Program-made: the position numbers and the translations under genes | NCBI GenBank assembly: GCA_941918925.1 | Contig: OW799236.1 | Span: forward strand, 72,878,465 to 72,942,464 | Direction: 5' to 3' | Length of the DNA: 64,000 nt | From: Phyto melanocephala | Taxonomy: Eukaryota > Arthropoda > Insecta > Diptera > Rhinophoridae | Shown here: positions 34,830-48,289 of the stretch, one piece after another | How positions within the stretch are numbered: position 1 is the first letter of the stretch | How the letters are laid out: each line of letters begins with the position of its first letter | Notes under the pieces: generated by a model | What the model was told of the DNA's origin: nothing | Database searches by the model: none | The model's input: the letters and a program-made list of their open reading frames with translations, nothing else

Positions 34830-36660
34830 CACTAAAAGCGTTAAAAAAAAACCAAGAACATAAATACTAACATTACCAAAAATTAATTTTATTGCAGATT
34901 TTATAAATTTTTACAATTTTAACGAATCGCCCATTTATATAAACAGTGATAAAAATGTAGATTTGACAAAATGGCTTTCCAATTTTAGGACCTGTTACTC
35001 TTTTATGACAAACTTTAAACAAAACAGTATATTTAAAAGAAATAAAATTACAAAAAACTAAGGTGTCATATATTTATCAATATCAAAACCTTATTTTTTA
35101 ACAAAAATTTTTCTAAAATATTTGTGATTTTTTTAGTGGATTGTAAAGATGACATGTTCTGATTACGTATGAAATAAGACATCCTTTAATTGGCTCCCAC
35201 GCCTCGGATGACAAGCCATTACTCTTTTTGTGAAAAATATATAACAAATTTCAGAGTTGCCGTTTATACAAACAAAATTACGCTAAATTCAAGAAGTGCA
35301 TTCTTACTGAGGCACGCTTTCTAATTAGGGGTCTTAAAAACAATTTTTCTATATACCACTAGATAGTGCTGAAAGACTGCATTATACGCAGCATATAGCT
35401 TCATATAATTACAAAATGTAAATTAAGTACAAATTTCTCAAAAAAGTGTGTGTTTTGACAATTTATTTATTGTTAGAGAAAATAAAACGACTTCTTAACT
35501 AACGACTTGTACAATAAAATTATTGTAGAAAGTCAAACAAGCAGAAAACTCACCTGTTACCATTCGCAACTTCTCACAAGGAAATTTAAGATTTTGTGCT
35601 ATAGAAGCAACAAATCGATTTTCTATCATTAAAAAAATATTTGTCAAGTATGCAAATGTCTCAAAGGATGCTATGAAAGGTGGTGTCGAAAAGTAATTGT
35701 CAACAAATACTAGAAAAGAAATAAATTACTTACGAGTACATAAGTATTCACCCACACTTCTTGTTCTTGTTTATACCCATACAATGTACATGTACCACAA
35801 AGAGAACTTACAACTAATTAATTTTAAATGAACTGTAGCTCAGGGATGGATGGATTATATTCGTGCAAGAAATTACGATGAACTCAGACAATTTTAGGAG
35901 TTAAGGTAGGATAATATAAGAAGAGGAAGAAGTTAATATACACATTTGATTTAAATTTTTATAAATAAATTATATGATTTAGTGCAGTCAAATAAGTGCC
36001 TGATTGGTTAATTAATGTGATAGCACACAACTACACAACAGTAGTATGAGTACGTATAGAAGAACTCAAAATAAATTAATTTAAACCAGAAATAAATAAA
36101 AATTTTGTTTACAAAACTTTAAGGGCCATTATTACAACTTGCCTTAAGTCAAAGGTAGGATTTTTAGGATTTTTGTGCATAAAAAAATAGCTTCGCATTA
36201 ATACAACTTCCATTTTTTATATAGACCGGTCCGTTCCAATATTATACTAAATAATTCAGCGGGCAAAATTATGGAAATAAAACACTAAGTTGCTGATTAA
36301 AAGCAAAAACAAATGTAAAAATAATAATAAAAAAGTAATAGTTAAAAGGTGAATAATAACAAAAAAAAGAAAAATATTTTAGTTTTGATACTTTTCGCTC
36401 TCATTCGCTGTGACAGTAAAGGCGGAAATAATTTGTCATGTGCTGTTATAAATCAGCTGTTTTGTGGCCATTTCGTGGTCTGTCACTCGTTTATCGTTTT
36501 GTTCTGTTGCGGACAAATCTGTTGAAAATAAAATTCAGCAGTTTGCAACAGACAGCTGATATTAAAGAGCTTTTATTTTAAAGGTGGCTGCAACAGAAAT
36601 ACTCCCTTTGTTTATAGATGAAGTTTGACATTACAAATTTTTTTAATATGGATTTTAACG
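34830..36660. other. Non-coding stretch, partly promoter-like in composition
   Basis: Mostly AT-rich. Around 36390-36560 it becomes more complex (TCGCTGTGACAGTAAAGGCG, AATCAGCTGTTTTG), with several CAGCTG E-boxes. No open frame or splice structure convinces me. Confidence 0.35.
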
Positions 36661-36664
36661 ATAA

Positions 36665-36790
36665 AAGTATACAAACAATTTAAAGAGCTGTTTCTGTAAG
36701 ATAACCTTGTAAAGTAAGGCAAGTAAGTTTTTATAGAAGTAATTGCAAAAACAAAACAATTAAAAAACAACAACATAAAGTATGGTCTAA
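36665..36790. repeat. Dispersed segment shared with 8330-8455
   Basis: Same ordered blocks as the copy at 8330: AGCTGTTTCTGTAAG, CCTTGTAAAGTAAGG, AAGTTTTTATAGAAG, then an A-rich tail. Orientation is the same in both. Confidence 0.5.
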
Positions 36791-37430
36791 TTAAGCCTTA
36801 AATATGAATAGAAATGCGATGCTAGATTTAAGTTTATTTTTCATAAAAACTTGTGAATTAAGTATATGATATTTATATCAAATAATAAACATTCATAGGG
36901 TGGTGTCGAGATAAAACTTTAATTTTCAATTAATTCTTTCTTTATCACAAAATAAATTAACTCGAGCCAGAAATAAATATTATTCTTAAACTTTTATAAC
37001 GCAAATTTCAAAAGTGCTAATTATTATTAACAATTAAAAGAATCCCGGTTCAATTAAAGTAAAAACACCAACGTTTATAAAAATATGAATGTAAAATAAA
37101 TAATAAATGACTTTTAAAAGTAAAGTCCGAACATTCGCATAAAAGGCGGAAAATTATCGTCTCTTCTCTCCTCTTCTACAATTATGACAGTGATCACCTC
37201 AAGCGAGTCCGAGTAATATTGCATGATTTCTTAATGCTCAGTGATTCTAATATTGCCTTAAAAACCCACATTGATTACTGTTTAATGCGATAAATAAATA
37301 CTCTGTTTTATTTTAATCGAAAGCCAAAGCAGTCTGACAAGAATACATGCATTTAAGTTAATTTTATTTTGAACATTTGGAAGGACGTATATAAAAATTC
37401 TTTTCGACTACCACCGCTTAAAAACATAGC

Positions 37431-37664
37431 AGTGTAGGAAACATCTTAAATTTTTTCAGAGCCGATCTAAGATACATATTTCAAGTTTATCAGAGAATAT
37501 ATCGAATTCAAAGACGCAATTTATTTTGTATATTTGTATGTATATTCAGTGTAGGAAACATACTACATTTGTTTGAAAACGATATTAGATATCTATTTCA
37601 AAATTATCAAAGAATATACTGGATTCAAAGACGCAGTTCACTTTGAATGTTGATATGTATATTC
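37431..37664. repeat. Two-unit tandem repeat, period about 117 bp
   Basis: AGTGTAGGAAACAT begins units at 37431 and 37548. Both contain the sequence GAATATA..GATTCAAAGACGCA (first unit GAATTCAAAGACGCA) and end with TATGTATATTC. The units have diverged by many substitutions. Confidence 0.7.
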
Positions 37665-37899
37665 TTGATAAATAAAATTAAAATAAAACTCAGCACCTAA
37701 GTAAAACCCTTTTTTACAACATGGAGCCATAATTAAGGACGTTGACTCTTTTTTTCTATCTGAGTAGTCGCACTTCCAAGCATGCCAGTTCTGGTATGAA
37801 CGTAACAGAACGCATTCAATATGACAGTGTAACATTTTAATTGCTAAATTAAGTCTAAGTACCAAGCGAACAATGTTTCTTTAATAAAACAAAAAATAA

Positions 37900-40610
37900 C
37901 AAGTAAGAGCACTATATTCGGCTGTGCCGAATCTTTTATACCCACCACCAATTTTGTGTACATTTAAAGCACAATATTTATTATTTTGTTAATCGCTATA
38001 GAATAATCTCTTTATAATAAAATATGTATCACTTTCTTTGTAGAGGGTGGTTAAATTTTAAGGGCCCATGTTTAAGGTGAACCACATCTTAACTTCAACT
38101 TTTTTCTTGTATTTCATTTGACATTTCTCAATCTCAGACTAACTCAATTTGAACCGTGGAAAGATTTTAAAAAGATTAAAGATTTTTATAAAAATGTGCG
38201 TTCAAATCAAAATGCATTTTTTGCACTTCGTGATTCTTTTGGTCAACACAATCGTTTGAATTCGTCCACAATCGGGAGAATTGTAAAAAAAATATTCAAA
38301 TTTCTGCAAATCAGGTCTGTATGAAATGTGAAAACATCTGTGAATGCCATCTTAGTTCGTTGAATGGGAAAAATTGCTGTTTTTCATGATAACGTGGCAA
38401 AAGAGCAAGCAACCTCGACTCATCATCGTGCCCAACAATTGAGCATCAACAGTGTCATTGAAAATATGGACTATCGGATCGAGGTGTGCCGCCTAGGTTG
38501 GGGGGGGGGCCATTTGGCCGATATTTTGTTAAATACATAATTGAAGCATACAAATATTATCATTATAAAAATAAATGATAATAATTTCATAATAATTTTA
38601 TTCAAAATCAACATAGTCCCTTAAAATTAAACCACCTATTATAACTTCGGTATGCTAGTAAAATGTTTTCGTAAATTTAGTCTTTCAATGAAAGTGGCCG
38701 TTAAAATACGCGTGTCAATAAAGTTTCTGCTAATAAACATAACTTAGATATTCAATATAGTCCTTTAGTATTCCAAAATCTTTATTCATAGAGAATTTAC
38801 ATGAATTTAAGAGGAAGAAAGTGAATTTAAGGTTTAATTTTAAGGGCCACAGGGTGATTTAAAATATACATTCTCTGCATTTTTCTAAAACGGGAAATTT
38901 ATTAGTAAGATTTTGATTTTTAAACTTCTATAACATTTTGCTTTTAAAAGATTTTCAAACGAAATAAGTTTTGTATAATTTTAAAATTTGTTAGCCATTA
39001 GTACATGAAAATAAATTGTTTATAATGTTTAGAGATAATTTTGTTTGACTTAGGTCAAAATTTTCCTAAATTCCCATTTTTAATAGAGCATAATTTCAGG
39101 AGAACATAAGCATAAGTTGTTAGCATGCCATCTAGTAGTTGCTAGTAGAGCCATCTATCTTATCATCTTTATCTTATATTTAGCTACAGTACAATAAATG
39201 GCGCAGTGTAAGATGAATAAATGCTAGTATATATGACTAATATATTTTTATAAAAATTTAAGGAAAAAAGTGGGCGTGGCACATCTATTTTCCGTTATAA
39301 CGAAGACTTTTACCAAAAAACCATGTTTGCAAAATTTCAGAATCGTACATATAGTTTTGTCAGTTTTATTACGTTTTAAATTTGAAATATACACTGTGCG
39401 GTATAAATTTTCGTATATTTTTATCTATAACTCTATTCCTAATTCATAGATTTAAGCGATTTTCAGAGAAAAATATTCTTTTGACTCGATAAATATATAT
39501 TCGAAGTTTCATGACTACGTTTATGCGTCTGGACACAATTCAAAAGTGAAAGTGGGCGTTATAGTAGGCGTGTCAAAGTTGTTTTTGCTAATGAGTACAA
39601 CTTAGGTGTTTGAATATAGTCCTTTATTATTCCAAAATCTTTATTAATAGAGAAATTATATGAATTTAAGGTAAAACGTTATATGGGAGGTATGCGTAAA
39701 AGTGGGCGTGGTACCTTAATTTTTTGGCATAGTAATGAAATTGCCTAGGGGGATAGACGTAGCAAAATCTATCATCATACCTCTAATTTTAGCGGTTTTA
39801 TGAGCTTTTAAATTTCATTAACGGTAGATAACGTGAAAAGTGGCCGTTATAGTAGGCGTGTCGAAGTTATTTTTGCGAATGAGTACAACTTAGGTGTTTC
39901 AATATAGCCCTTTGTTATTCCAAAATCTTTATTAATAGAGAAATTATATGAATTTTAGTTAAAACGTTATATGGGAGGTGGGCGTAAAAGTAGGCGTGGC
40001 ACATTGATTTTCCGTTACAAAAAAGTGTCTCACCAAAAAGCAAAGTGTGCAAAATTTCAGAGTCGTACATCCAATTTTGTTGCTTTTATGACGTTTTTGT
40101 TTTTAAATATACCGAAAAATACACTGTGCGGTATAAATTTTCGTACATTTTGATCGATAACTCCTCTCCTAATGCATAGATTTAAATAATTTTCGGAGAA
40201 AAATATTGTTTTTACTCAGGAAATATATATTCGGAGTTTCATGAGTCTACGTTAATGCGTTTGGACACAATTCCATTTTATTCGATGTTCGAAGGACACG
40301 GTTTTTTCGACCTATTCTTGCTGTACGAGCTATAACTCTCTTCCTAATATTCCGATTTAGCCCATTTTCAATACAAACCTTGTCTATAAGAAAGATTCTG
40401 GCAAAATTTGAGCCCCCTAGCTCATTCGGTGCGACCTCTATCGTGCTTTCAACAGACGGACAGACGGACGGACATAGCTAGATCGTCATAAAATCAAACC
40501 CCGATTCAGAATATATATACGTTATGGGGTCTAAAATGGATGTTTCGATGTGTTACAAACGGAATGAAAAAATAAATATATTCCCACCATTTTTTTTTGT
40601 GGCGGGTATA
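37900..40610 (+). repeat. Family 1 dispersed repeat, copy C
   Basis: The start AAGTAAGAGCACTATATTCG leads through the GGCTGTGCC palindrome. A nested mariner derivative (38043-38637) is followed by an extra segment of about 400 bp not present in A, B or E (38850-39250, starting GGGCCACAGGGTGATT). Tandem units follow (AGTGGGCGTTATAGTAGGCG at about 39550 and its relative at 39840), then the GACGGACAGACGGACGG block, ending GTGGCGGGTATA. It is nearly identical to copy D. The frames at 38118-38324, 39971-40153 and 40553-40825 are repeat-derived. Confidence 0.85.
38043..38637 (+). mobile_element. Mariner deletion derivative nested in copy C
   Basis: TIRs AGGGTGGTTAAATTTTAAGG and CTTAAAATTAAACCACC. 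Transposase start region FYKNVRSNQNAFFALRDSFG followed by QHNRLNSSTIGRIVKK. Then a junction from AQQLSINS to VIENMDYRIEV deletes the catalytic core, with a nine-G run near the C-terminus. Confidence 0.75.
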
Positions 40611-40614
40611 AAAA

Positions 40615-41861
40615 ATAGAATATATATATAAAAATAGAATATCCGACTTTCTCTATATCCCACTATATGAAGTACAAAATTTTCGAATCGTTGCCTTAGA
40701 GAAATTCTGCGTATATTCTGGTCAAATGTGTACCAACTGAGATAGAAATTTAACGTCAAAAGTGGTCTTCGATTGATCATTATAAAATCACCAGTAATGC
40801 ACTCGACTAGAATCCTCAAGGACATTGCCTGCCTGGACGTCCACGAAACACTTGGGATAGGTCGGTAAGAAGAAAAGTCGAAAGCTGCAACAAGTTGTGG
40901 AAAAACTTTTATTATGTGATTACAAAGTTTTTTTTTTATTTCGATGAAGTTGTTATTGATTTTTATATTGTGTTGTAAAAAAATACTAAATATAATTTTT
41001 AAATTACCAAATTTGCAACTTTTTTAATATAACATTTTGACAAGGGTAGCAGAACATATACTACTCACTGTACAAATGTAACAAAAAAAAGTTTTATTAT
41101 TCTTATTAAACAAACTCAAAGTCATTACTTTTATATCAAATACATTTGATTATATGCAAATTAACCAAAACAAATTTAATTTTAGAATATTCGCAAAAAC
41201 AACAACAATATTGCTATTGGTTGTGGTGTTAAAACAAAAAAAAAACAAAAACACAGACAAAAACATTCGTAGACGCAATAATAATTTTCGTGCAGGTAAA
41301 AGTTTTGCAACAACATGTCATGTACAAGACCATAAAACAAGATTGCGGTTGGAAACATGTCAAACATGAAGCAAATGCCTGTAAATTATTATTCATGTTC
41401 TTTCAAAAAGTTGTTTAAACAAACATATTTTAAATAAACTCACACGTCGAATGTTATTGTTAATAAGGTGGTACGTAAATATTTTAAACTTAAATAAGAA
41501 TGCTTTATTGATTTTTAAATCTCAGATGAATATTTCGTAATGACAACCTAATATAAATAAAACACACCTGTATAAAAACTTTAACAAAATTGTATAGAAG
41601 AAAACTGAATAAAATTAATAATTATAATCTTATAATTATATTCTTTATGACCTTATAATGTTAATTAATTAATTAATAATAATTATTTTCTTGTCATGAA
41701 CAGGCTCTGGACCTAGAAAAAAAATAATTAAAATCTTATATAATTTGTATGTATGTGTGTACGTATGTATGTTTGAGGTACCAATTTAATTTTAATAAAA
41801 AAGAGTTTTTTTGAAATATTAAAAATATTTTTATTTTTAGCTTACTACAAAAAGATACAAT
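40615..41861. other. AT-rich stretch with a CAACAA-rich block
   Basis: The block at 41160-41370 (AAAACAACAACAATATTGC, then TTTTCGTGCAG-GTAAAAG, a possible 5' splice site on the plus strand at about 41295) resembles fly 5' untranslated exon sequence. There is no supporting frame or neighbour. The rest is AT-rich. Confidence 0.25.
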
Positions 41862-42108
41862 TAAAAATGAAAAATTATGTCGGTCAAGTAACTCCCACTA
41901 CTGGCTCGGCAGGCTCTTAATCCTACACCAAAATTCTCGATCACTTTTTTCAATAAACTGTTGCGCATGGTTGATATCTGCTCGATAATAATATTTTTTA
42001 GCTGGAAACCAATTGTGAGGTTATTGTTCACAACTGTAAACTTTTGATTTTAAAAAGCTCCACCAAAAATAATCTAAAGGTGTCAAATCGCATGATCATG
42101 TTGGCCAA
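41862..42108 (-). pseudogene. Mariner-type transposase C-terminus
   Basis: On the minus strand VNWPT-stop-SCDLTPLDYFWWSFLKSKVY carries the third catalytic Asp (TPLD). After a frameshift the C-terminus continues NIIIEQISTMRNSLLKKVIE, NFGVGLRACRASSGSYLTDI and IFHF, then a stop. This matches the usual mariner end, where a short cysteine/arginine segment is followed by a hydrophobic tail. The sequence upstream on the minus strand (42110-42330) is not readable as transposase. Confidence 0.75.
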
Positions 42109-42109
42109 T

Positions 42110-44480
42110 TCACTTGTAGTATACGACAAAAAAAAAACAAATCCTTTGGTGTTTTTCCTCAGCTTGGGTCAACCTCTTTAAAACCCCTTGGGTTTCGTTA
42201 TAATTTCAAATATCATCACAATTTAAAATAACTATTTCTACCTGAAAGTTACAGGCGTCACTACTTCATCATTAATATAACTAAAATCACGTTTCCGTGG
42301 AGGTTGTCTTGCCCTTGATTTGTATTTAATTCAACTAACAAAAATTACAAGATATCGAAACCATTTCACAAATGTGTTGTTTGAAAAACGTTAGATACAA
42401 AATTATAACAAAAATATTCAGGTCAAACATCTACGAGAATATGGACGTTGAATATAATAAGAACGTACTAAGGAAGCGACAGTCAATATTTACAGAACGA
42501 TGTTTACAAAACGCGAAACACTTTTTTCTATTTATTCTACAAAACGGCTTATTCAAATATTTAAGTGAATTATTCGTATTTAAATGTTGTTACTCATATT
42601 TAGTAAACTAAACAAAAATACACAATTGAACCAAATGAACGGTATGCTGCTTATGCAATAATTTACTTAGTTTCTAGTCAGATGAGTGAATTTTTAACAA
42701 ATTATTTTAGGTTCCATTACATACATATGTAATTTCTGTGAAAAATATCACTTGAACAAATATGGAATTGTTGTTTTGGTATTTTGTTCCTCTTATCTTC
42801 CTTCTTCTTTCACTCTTTTATCATACGTACGTACTATTTTTTATTGCATTGAATTTCTGAATATGTGAATGAAAAGAGTAAAGACACAAGTCACAAAACA
42901 CGTTAATATGTGATCAATTTTTTTTTTTTTTAATTATGACTAGGACTATGTTTGCTGAATGATATATATAATATATTCTTATATGAGCATAAAGGCTATT
43001 AGTTTTCCTATTTTTTTCTTATATGAGATTATAAAACATAATCTGATTATTATAAGGATAAAAAAGATATTTTCTGATCTTTAAAGGTTAGTAATGCCAC
43101 TTATAATGAAAGTAAAATGTCTTTTTTGACTTCTTTTCTTCACCTATTTTAACGAAGCTTTAACATATCAATGATCTTAATTTTATATTTTTAATTAAGA
43201 GATCTTTTATATCGCCTTAATATTTTTATAAAATTACGTTTGTAAAATTTTTGTTTATATTGAAAAAAATAAAAACACATTTAAATATGTAAACGTATAA
43301 ATAAAAAACATATCACATTATAAAATACATGAAAACCAGAGTGCAATATCTAAACATACCAAAAATATATAATAATTGTTATATAATTAAAAAATTACAT
43401 AAAGGTTTTTAACAATTATAATGTTAACACAAATGCATGCAGACATAAATACACCACCAATAAAATTTCAATGATTACTAGATTCAAATATGCTTAAGCT
43501 CCTAGTGGTTTAAAATATTACAAGAGGGATAAGCACAGACTTGAATTAAATTTAATCATGAATGCCTTCTTACCACGACCTGTGTATAAAGAAGTTAACT
43601 TTTTTTTATATTTTACCGATTGTCGACCAGGGCCTAGTATATGTATGCTCTATTGCAAACGTTGCTTTTGAAAGTTTCCAACTGTTTTTAGTATTGGAAA
43701 TAAGTGCTTGTGTGGGAAATGTAATTTTAGTGTATATTGTTTTTGTGATGTTCCAAACTTAAGAATATACTTGCAAGATCTGCAACATTTGCATGATCTG
43801 TTTGCAACAAAGGGTGATTTCCGCTTTTGTGAAAAAATAGCTCAAACATAAATAAAAGTTTACAATATGAGTATTTAAACAAAGTTTCAAATATTTATAC
43901 GAAAAAACAAAATAAATACATAGCTCTCGCTAAACTTAATGGTAATGTTTATTCATATAAATATACTTCTAAGCAAGTTAATGTAAAGATTTATTAAAAT
44001 TAATATGCGTGAATTTGAAATTTGTAAACTGAAATATTTTATTGCTTTTATGTTAAAAAATTTGTATTACATTTGTATATACGTATTGCGCTATAGACGA
44101 CAGTAGGCTTAACAGCTGCATGACTAGACTGCAATTGTTGCCGTTAATTACACTGTGGAACATTTTTGGGATTATTGTCTGGGGGGTGAGAAATTCCAAA
44201 TCAGGGTGATGGCACTAGGTCAGTATAGTAAAACCCTCAAAGGGTTTGGCGTTCGTATGTGTCAGTTTTTTTTTATGACATTTTAAATTTTTTCCTTATC
44301 TTAATGTTTTTTCGCTAAGTTGTAACATTTTGGCAAAAACGTAGTTTAACATAACTCGAGAACCACTTGTCCGATTTTGATGAAACAAATTTAGAAAAAT
44401 TAATTTCTTTAATCCGTTCATATAACGTTTTTCTTTTTAATCAACTGTTTTGCCGGTAAAAATAAATGTATGAAGGGAAA
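42110..44480. other. AT-rich non-coding stretch
   Basis: No gene or classified element seen. Frames at 42372-42611 and 43562-43762 have no recognisable motif. Confidence 0.45.
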
Positions 44481-46887
44481 CAAGTAAGAGCACTATATTC
44501 GGCTGTGCCGAATCTTTTATACCCACCACCAATTTTGTGTACATTTAAAGCACAATATTTATTATTTTGTTAATCGCTATAGAATAATCTCTTTATAATA
44601 AAATATGTATCACTTTCTTTGTAGAGGGTGGTTAAATTTGAAGGGCCCATGTTTAAGGTGAACCACATCTAAACTTCAACTTTTTTTTTGTATTTCATTT
44701 CACATTTCTCAATCTCAGACTAACTCAATTTGAACCGTGGAAAGATACGCAATCGAGCAACGCTTTTAAGTATTAACGATTTTTATAAAAATGGGCGTTC
44801 AAATCAAAATGCATTTCGTGCACTTCGTGATTCTTTTGGTCAACATAATCGTTCGAATTCGTCCACAATCGTGAGAATTGTAAAAAATATTTAAATGTCT
44901 GCAAAGCAGGTCTGTATGAAATGTGAAAACATCTGTGAATGCCATCTTAGTTCGTTGAATGGGAAACATTGCTGTTTTTCACGATAATGTGGCAAAAGAG
45001 CAAGCAACCTCGACTCATCATCGTGCCCAACAATTGAGCATCAACAGTGTCATTGAAAATATGGACTATCGGATCGAATTGTGCCGCCTAGGTTGGGGGC
45101 CATTTGGCCGATATTTTGTTCCATACATAATTGAAGCATACAAATATTATCGTTATAAAAATAAATGATAATAATTTTATTCAAAATCAACATAGTCCCT
45201 TAAAATTAAGCCACCCATTATAACTTCGGTATGCTAGTAAAATGTTTTCGTAAATTTAGTCTTTCAATGAAAGTGGCCGTTAAAATACGCGTGTCAATAA
45301 AGTTTCTGCTAATAAACATAACTTAGATATTTCAATATAGTCCTTTAGTATTCCAAAATCTTTATTCATAGAGAATTTACATGAATTTAAAAGGAAGAAA
45401 GTGAATTTAAGGTTAAATTTTAAGGGCCACAGGGTGATTTAAAATATACATTCTCTGCATTTTTCTAAAACGGGAAATTTATTAGTAAGATTTTGATTTT
45501 TAAACTTCTATAACATTTTGGTTTTAAAAGATATTCAAACGAAATAAGTTTTGTATAATTTTAAAATTTGTTAGCCATTAGTACATGAAAATAAATTGTT
45601 TATAATGTTTAGAGATAATTTTGTTTGACTTAGGTCAAAATTTTCCTAAATTCCCATTTTTAATAGAGCATAACTTCAGGAGAACATAAGCATAAGTTGT
45701 TAGCATGCCATCTAGTAGTTGCTAGTAGAGTCATCTATCTTATCATCTTTATCTTATATTTAGCTACAGTAGAATAAATGACGCAGTGTAAGATGAATAA
45801 ATGCTAATATATATGACTAATATATTTTTATAAAAATTTAAGGAAAAAAGTGTGCGTGGCACATCTATTTTCCGTTATAACGAAGACTTTGACCAAAAAG
45901 CCATGTTTGCAAAATTTCAGAATCGTACATATAGTTTTGTCAGTTTTATTACGTTTTAAATTTGAAATATACACTGTGCGGTATAAATTTTCGTACATTT
46001 TTATCTATAACTCTTTTCCTAATTCATAGATTTAAGCGATTTTCAGGAAAAAAATATTCTTTTGACTCGATAAATATGTATTCGAAGTTTCATGACTACG
46101 TTTATGCGTCTAGACACAACTCAAAAGTGAAAGTGGGCGTTATAGTAGGCGTGTCAAAGTTGTTTTTGCTAATGAGTACAACTTAGGTGTATCAATATAG
46201 TCCTTTATTATTCCAAAATCTTTATTTATAGAGAAATTATATGAATTTTAGGTAAAACGTTATATGGGAGGTGGGCGTAAAAGTGGGCGTGGCACATTGA
46301 TTTGCCGTTACAAGAAAGCGTGTCACCAAAAAACAAAGTATGCAAAATTTCAGAGTCGTGCATCCAATTTTGTTGCTTTTATGACGTTTTAGTTTTTAAA
46401 TATACCGAAAAATACACTGTGCGGTATAAATTTTCGTACATTTTGATCGATAACTCCTCTCCTAATGCATAGATTTAGACAATTTTCGGGGAAAAATAGT
46501 GCCTTTATCCAGGAAATATATATTCTAAGTTTCATGAGTCTACGTTGAGGCGTTTGGACACAATTCCATTTTATTCGATATTCGAAGGACACGGTTTTTT
46601 CGACCTACTCTTGCTTTTCGGGCTATAACTCTCTTCCTAATATTCCGATTTAGCCCATTTTCAATATTAAACAAACCTTGTCTATAAGAAAGATTCTGGC
46701 AAAATTTGAGCCCCCTAGCTTTTTCGGTGCGACCTCTATCGTGCTTTCAACAGACGGACAGACGGACGGACATAGCTAGATCGTCATAAAATCAAACCAC
46801 GATTTAGAATATATACACTTTATGGGGTCTAAAATGGATATTTCGATGTGTTACAAACGGAATGACAAAATGAATATACCCCCACCA
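44481..46887 (+). repeat. Family 1 dispersed repeat, copy D
   Basis: Near-identical to copy C from the start through the GGGCCACAGGGTGATT segment (45425) and beyond. It has one fewer tandem unit (only 46130-46300) and stops at CCCCACCA without the second arm of the terminal palindrome. Frames at 44959-45168, 45962-46186 and 46389-46592 are repeat-derived. Confidence 0.85.
44624..45217 (+). mobile_element. Mariner deletion derivative nested in copy D
   Basis: TIRs AGGGTGGTTAAATTTGAAGG and AAAATTAAGCCACCC. N-terminal transposase region (FYKNGRSNQNAFRALRDSFG, QHNRSNSSTI) joined at HRAQQLSINS to VIENMDYRIELCR. This is the best-preserved reading of the deletion junction, and here the C-terminus has no long G run. 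Confidence 0.75.
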
Positions 46888-47099
46888 ATAGTCCACATAG
46901 TTTTATTTAATGGAAGATTTTGCTGCTAAGCAGTGTTATTGAACATATTATATTACTTATATTAACAAATATGTAGGTACATATTATTTTACATTTCAAA
47001 TATTATAGGTATACGAAAAATACAAAGCATAAGAATACATAAACACACATTAGGAACTGATGGCATAACCAAACGTCATATTTTCAAAAGTAAAGAGAC

Positions 47100-47826
47100 T
47101 TAAGCTGGATTCACCCATAAAATTTTAGTTCAGAACAAATTTTTTTTTTATTGAGTTTGATGTTTTACTTTTGAGAGAGAGAGAGAGAGATTATTTTGTT
47201 CAGAAAGATTTTTCTTGAATTGGTTTAATTTTAATTCTTGTTCAGAAGAAACTGAATTGGGATGCCACTTTTTTTCAATATTTACATGAAAATTGAATTT
47301 GGTTGCCACATCACACCGTGTCAGTACATTTTTTATACAAAAATAGTTTTTGCCGAAAATTAACAATTAAAATGGAATTTAATCAAAATATTGCTCAAAA
47401 ATTAATAGAAGAATTAAAAAACCAGGAAGAGAATGTTTGTATGACATGAGCAATAGTGCATGCAAAAATAATTATTTAAAAGAGGGTTTTTCTCACTGCG
47501 ACTCTTTTTATTTTCGATTTTTTTTTTATAAATTTCTTTTGCAAACAAATTGACTTTATGCACTAAATAATAATTTTAGTTTTCTTCTATCCGACATTTT
47601 CTTCACATATATTTTAATGAAATAATTTACGTTTGTATTTATTTACATAGTTTGCTAGCGGTGCTGCCACTTTGTACAACTGTTTGCATTTTTATATTAT
47701 ATGGCAGCTTTGTTTTTTCGGACAAATTTTCTTAAATGGGTGAATCGTTCTGCAGAAAACTCTCAGTAAAAAATGTTATTCTCCGGACAAATTTTGTTCA
47801 GAACAAATGGGTGAATTCACCTTTAG
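47100..47826. mobile_element. MITE-like inverted-repeat element
   Basis: The left arm GGATTCACCCAT..TTCAGAACAAATTT (47107-47142) is inverted at the right as AAATTTTGTTCAGAACAAAT then GGGTGAATTCACCTTTAG (47790-47826). A GA microsatellite lies at 47174-47191. No transposase and no clear target duplication. Confidence 0.55.
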
Positions 47827-47829
47827 GCA

Positions 47830-48285
47830 CAAAGAAATTTTACTTTTAAAAAATCTTGATCAAACGAGGGAATGAAATTCAAATAATTACTTACATATTA
47901 AGGTTAGAATCCAACAGAAGGAATATGAACTCCACTCCCTTCTTAAATAAAACTCAAGCACTCTATGATATGTACTAGGAACAGCTTTGTAATAAGTACT
48001 TACTAGAACTATAATCTGTTAATTGACCATTTTTTTAAATAAATATTAACCTTTCTTTTACATGATAAATCAAAACTTTGTTAAAGCTTTCCTTCAAAAT
48101 TAATTTGTGACAAAGAAAGTAAAATTTTTTCAATTTTTATTTTCAATTTACTTTTTTTAACTGATAGAAATCTGTGAAAATTTGTGAACAGTCTCAATAT
48201 CAATTAAAACAATTATTTAGATTCATTGAAAAAATAATTCAAATTTAAGAATAAATCAATTTTTAAATTCATTAACAACTAATTA
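47830..48285. other. AT-rich non-coding stretch
   Basis: Nothing recognised. Confidence 0.4.
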
Positions 48286-48289
48286 ATTC

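Noticed and set aside
43562..43762. 66-residue hydrophobic open frame (possible small membrane protein)
   Set aside because: Hydrophobicity follows from T-rich DNA. There is no start context, splice signal or homologue I recognise.
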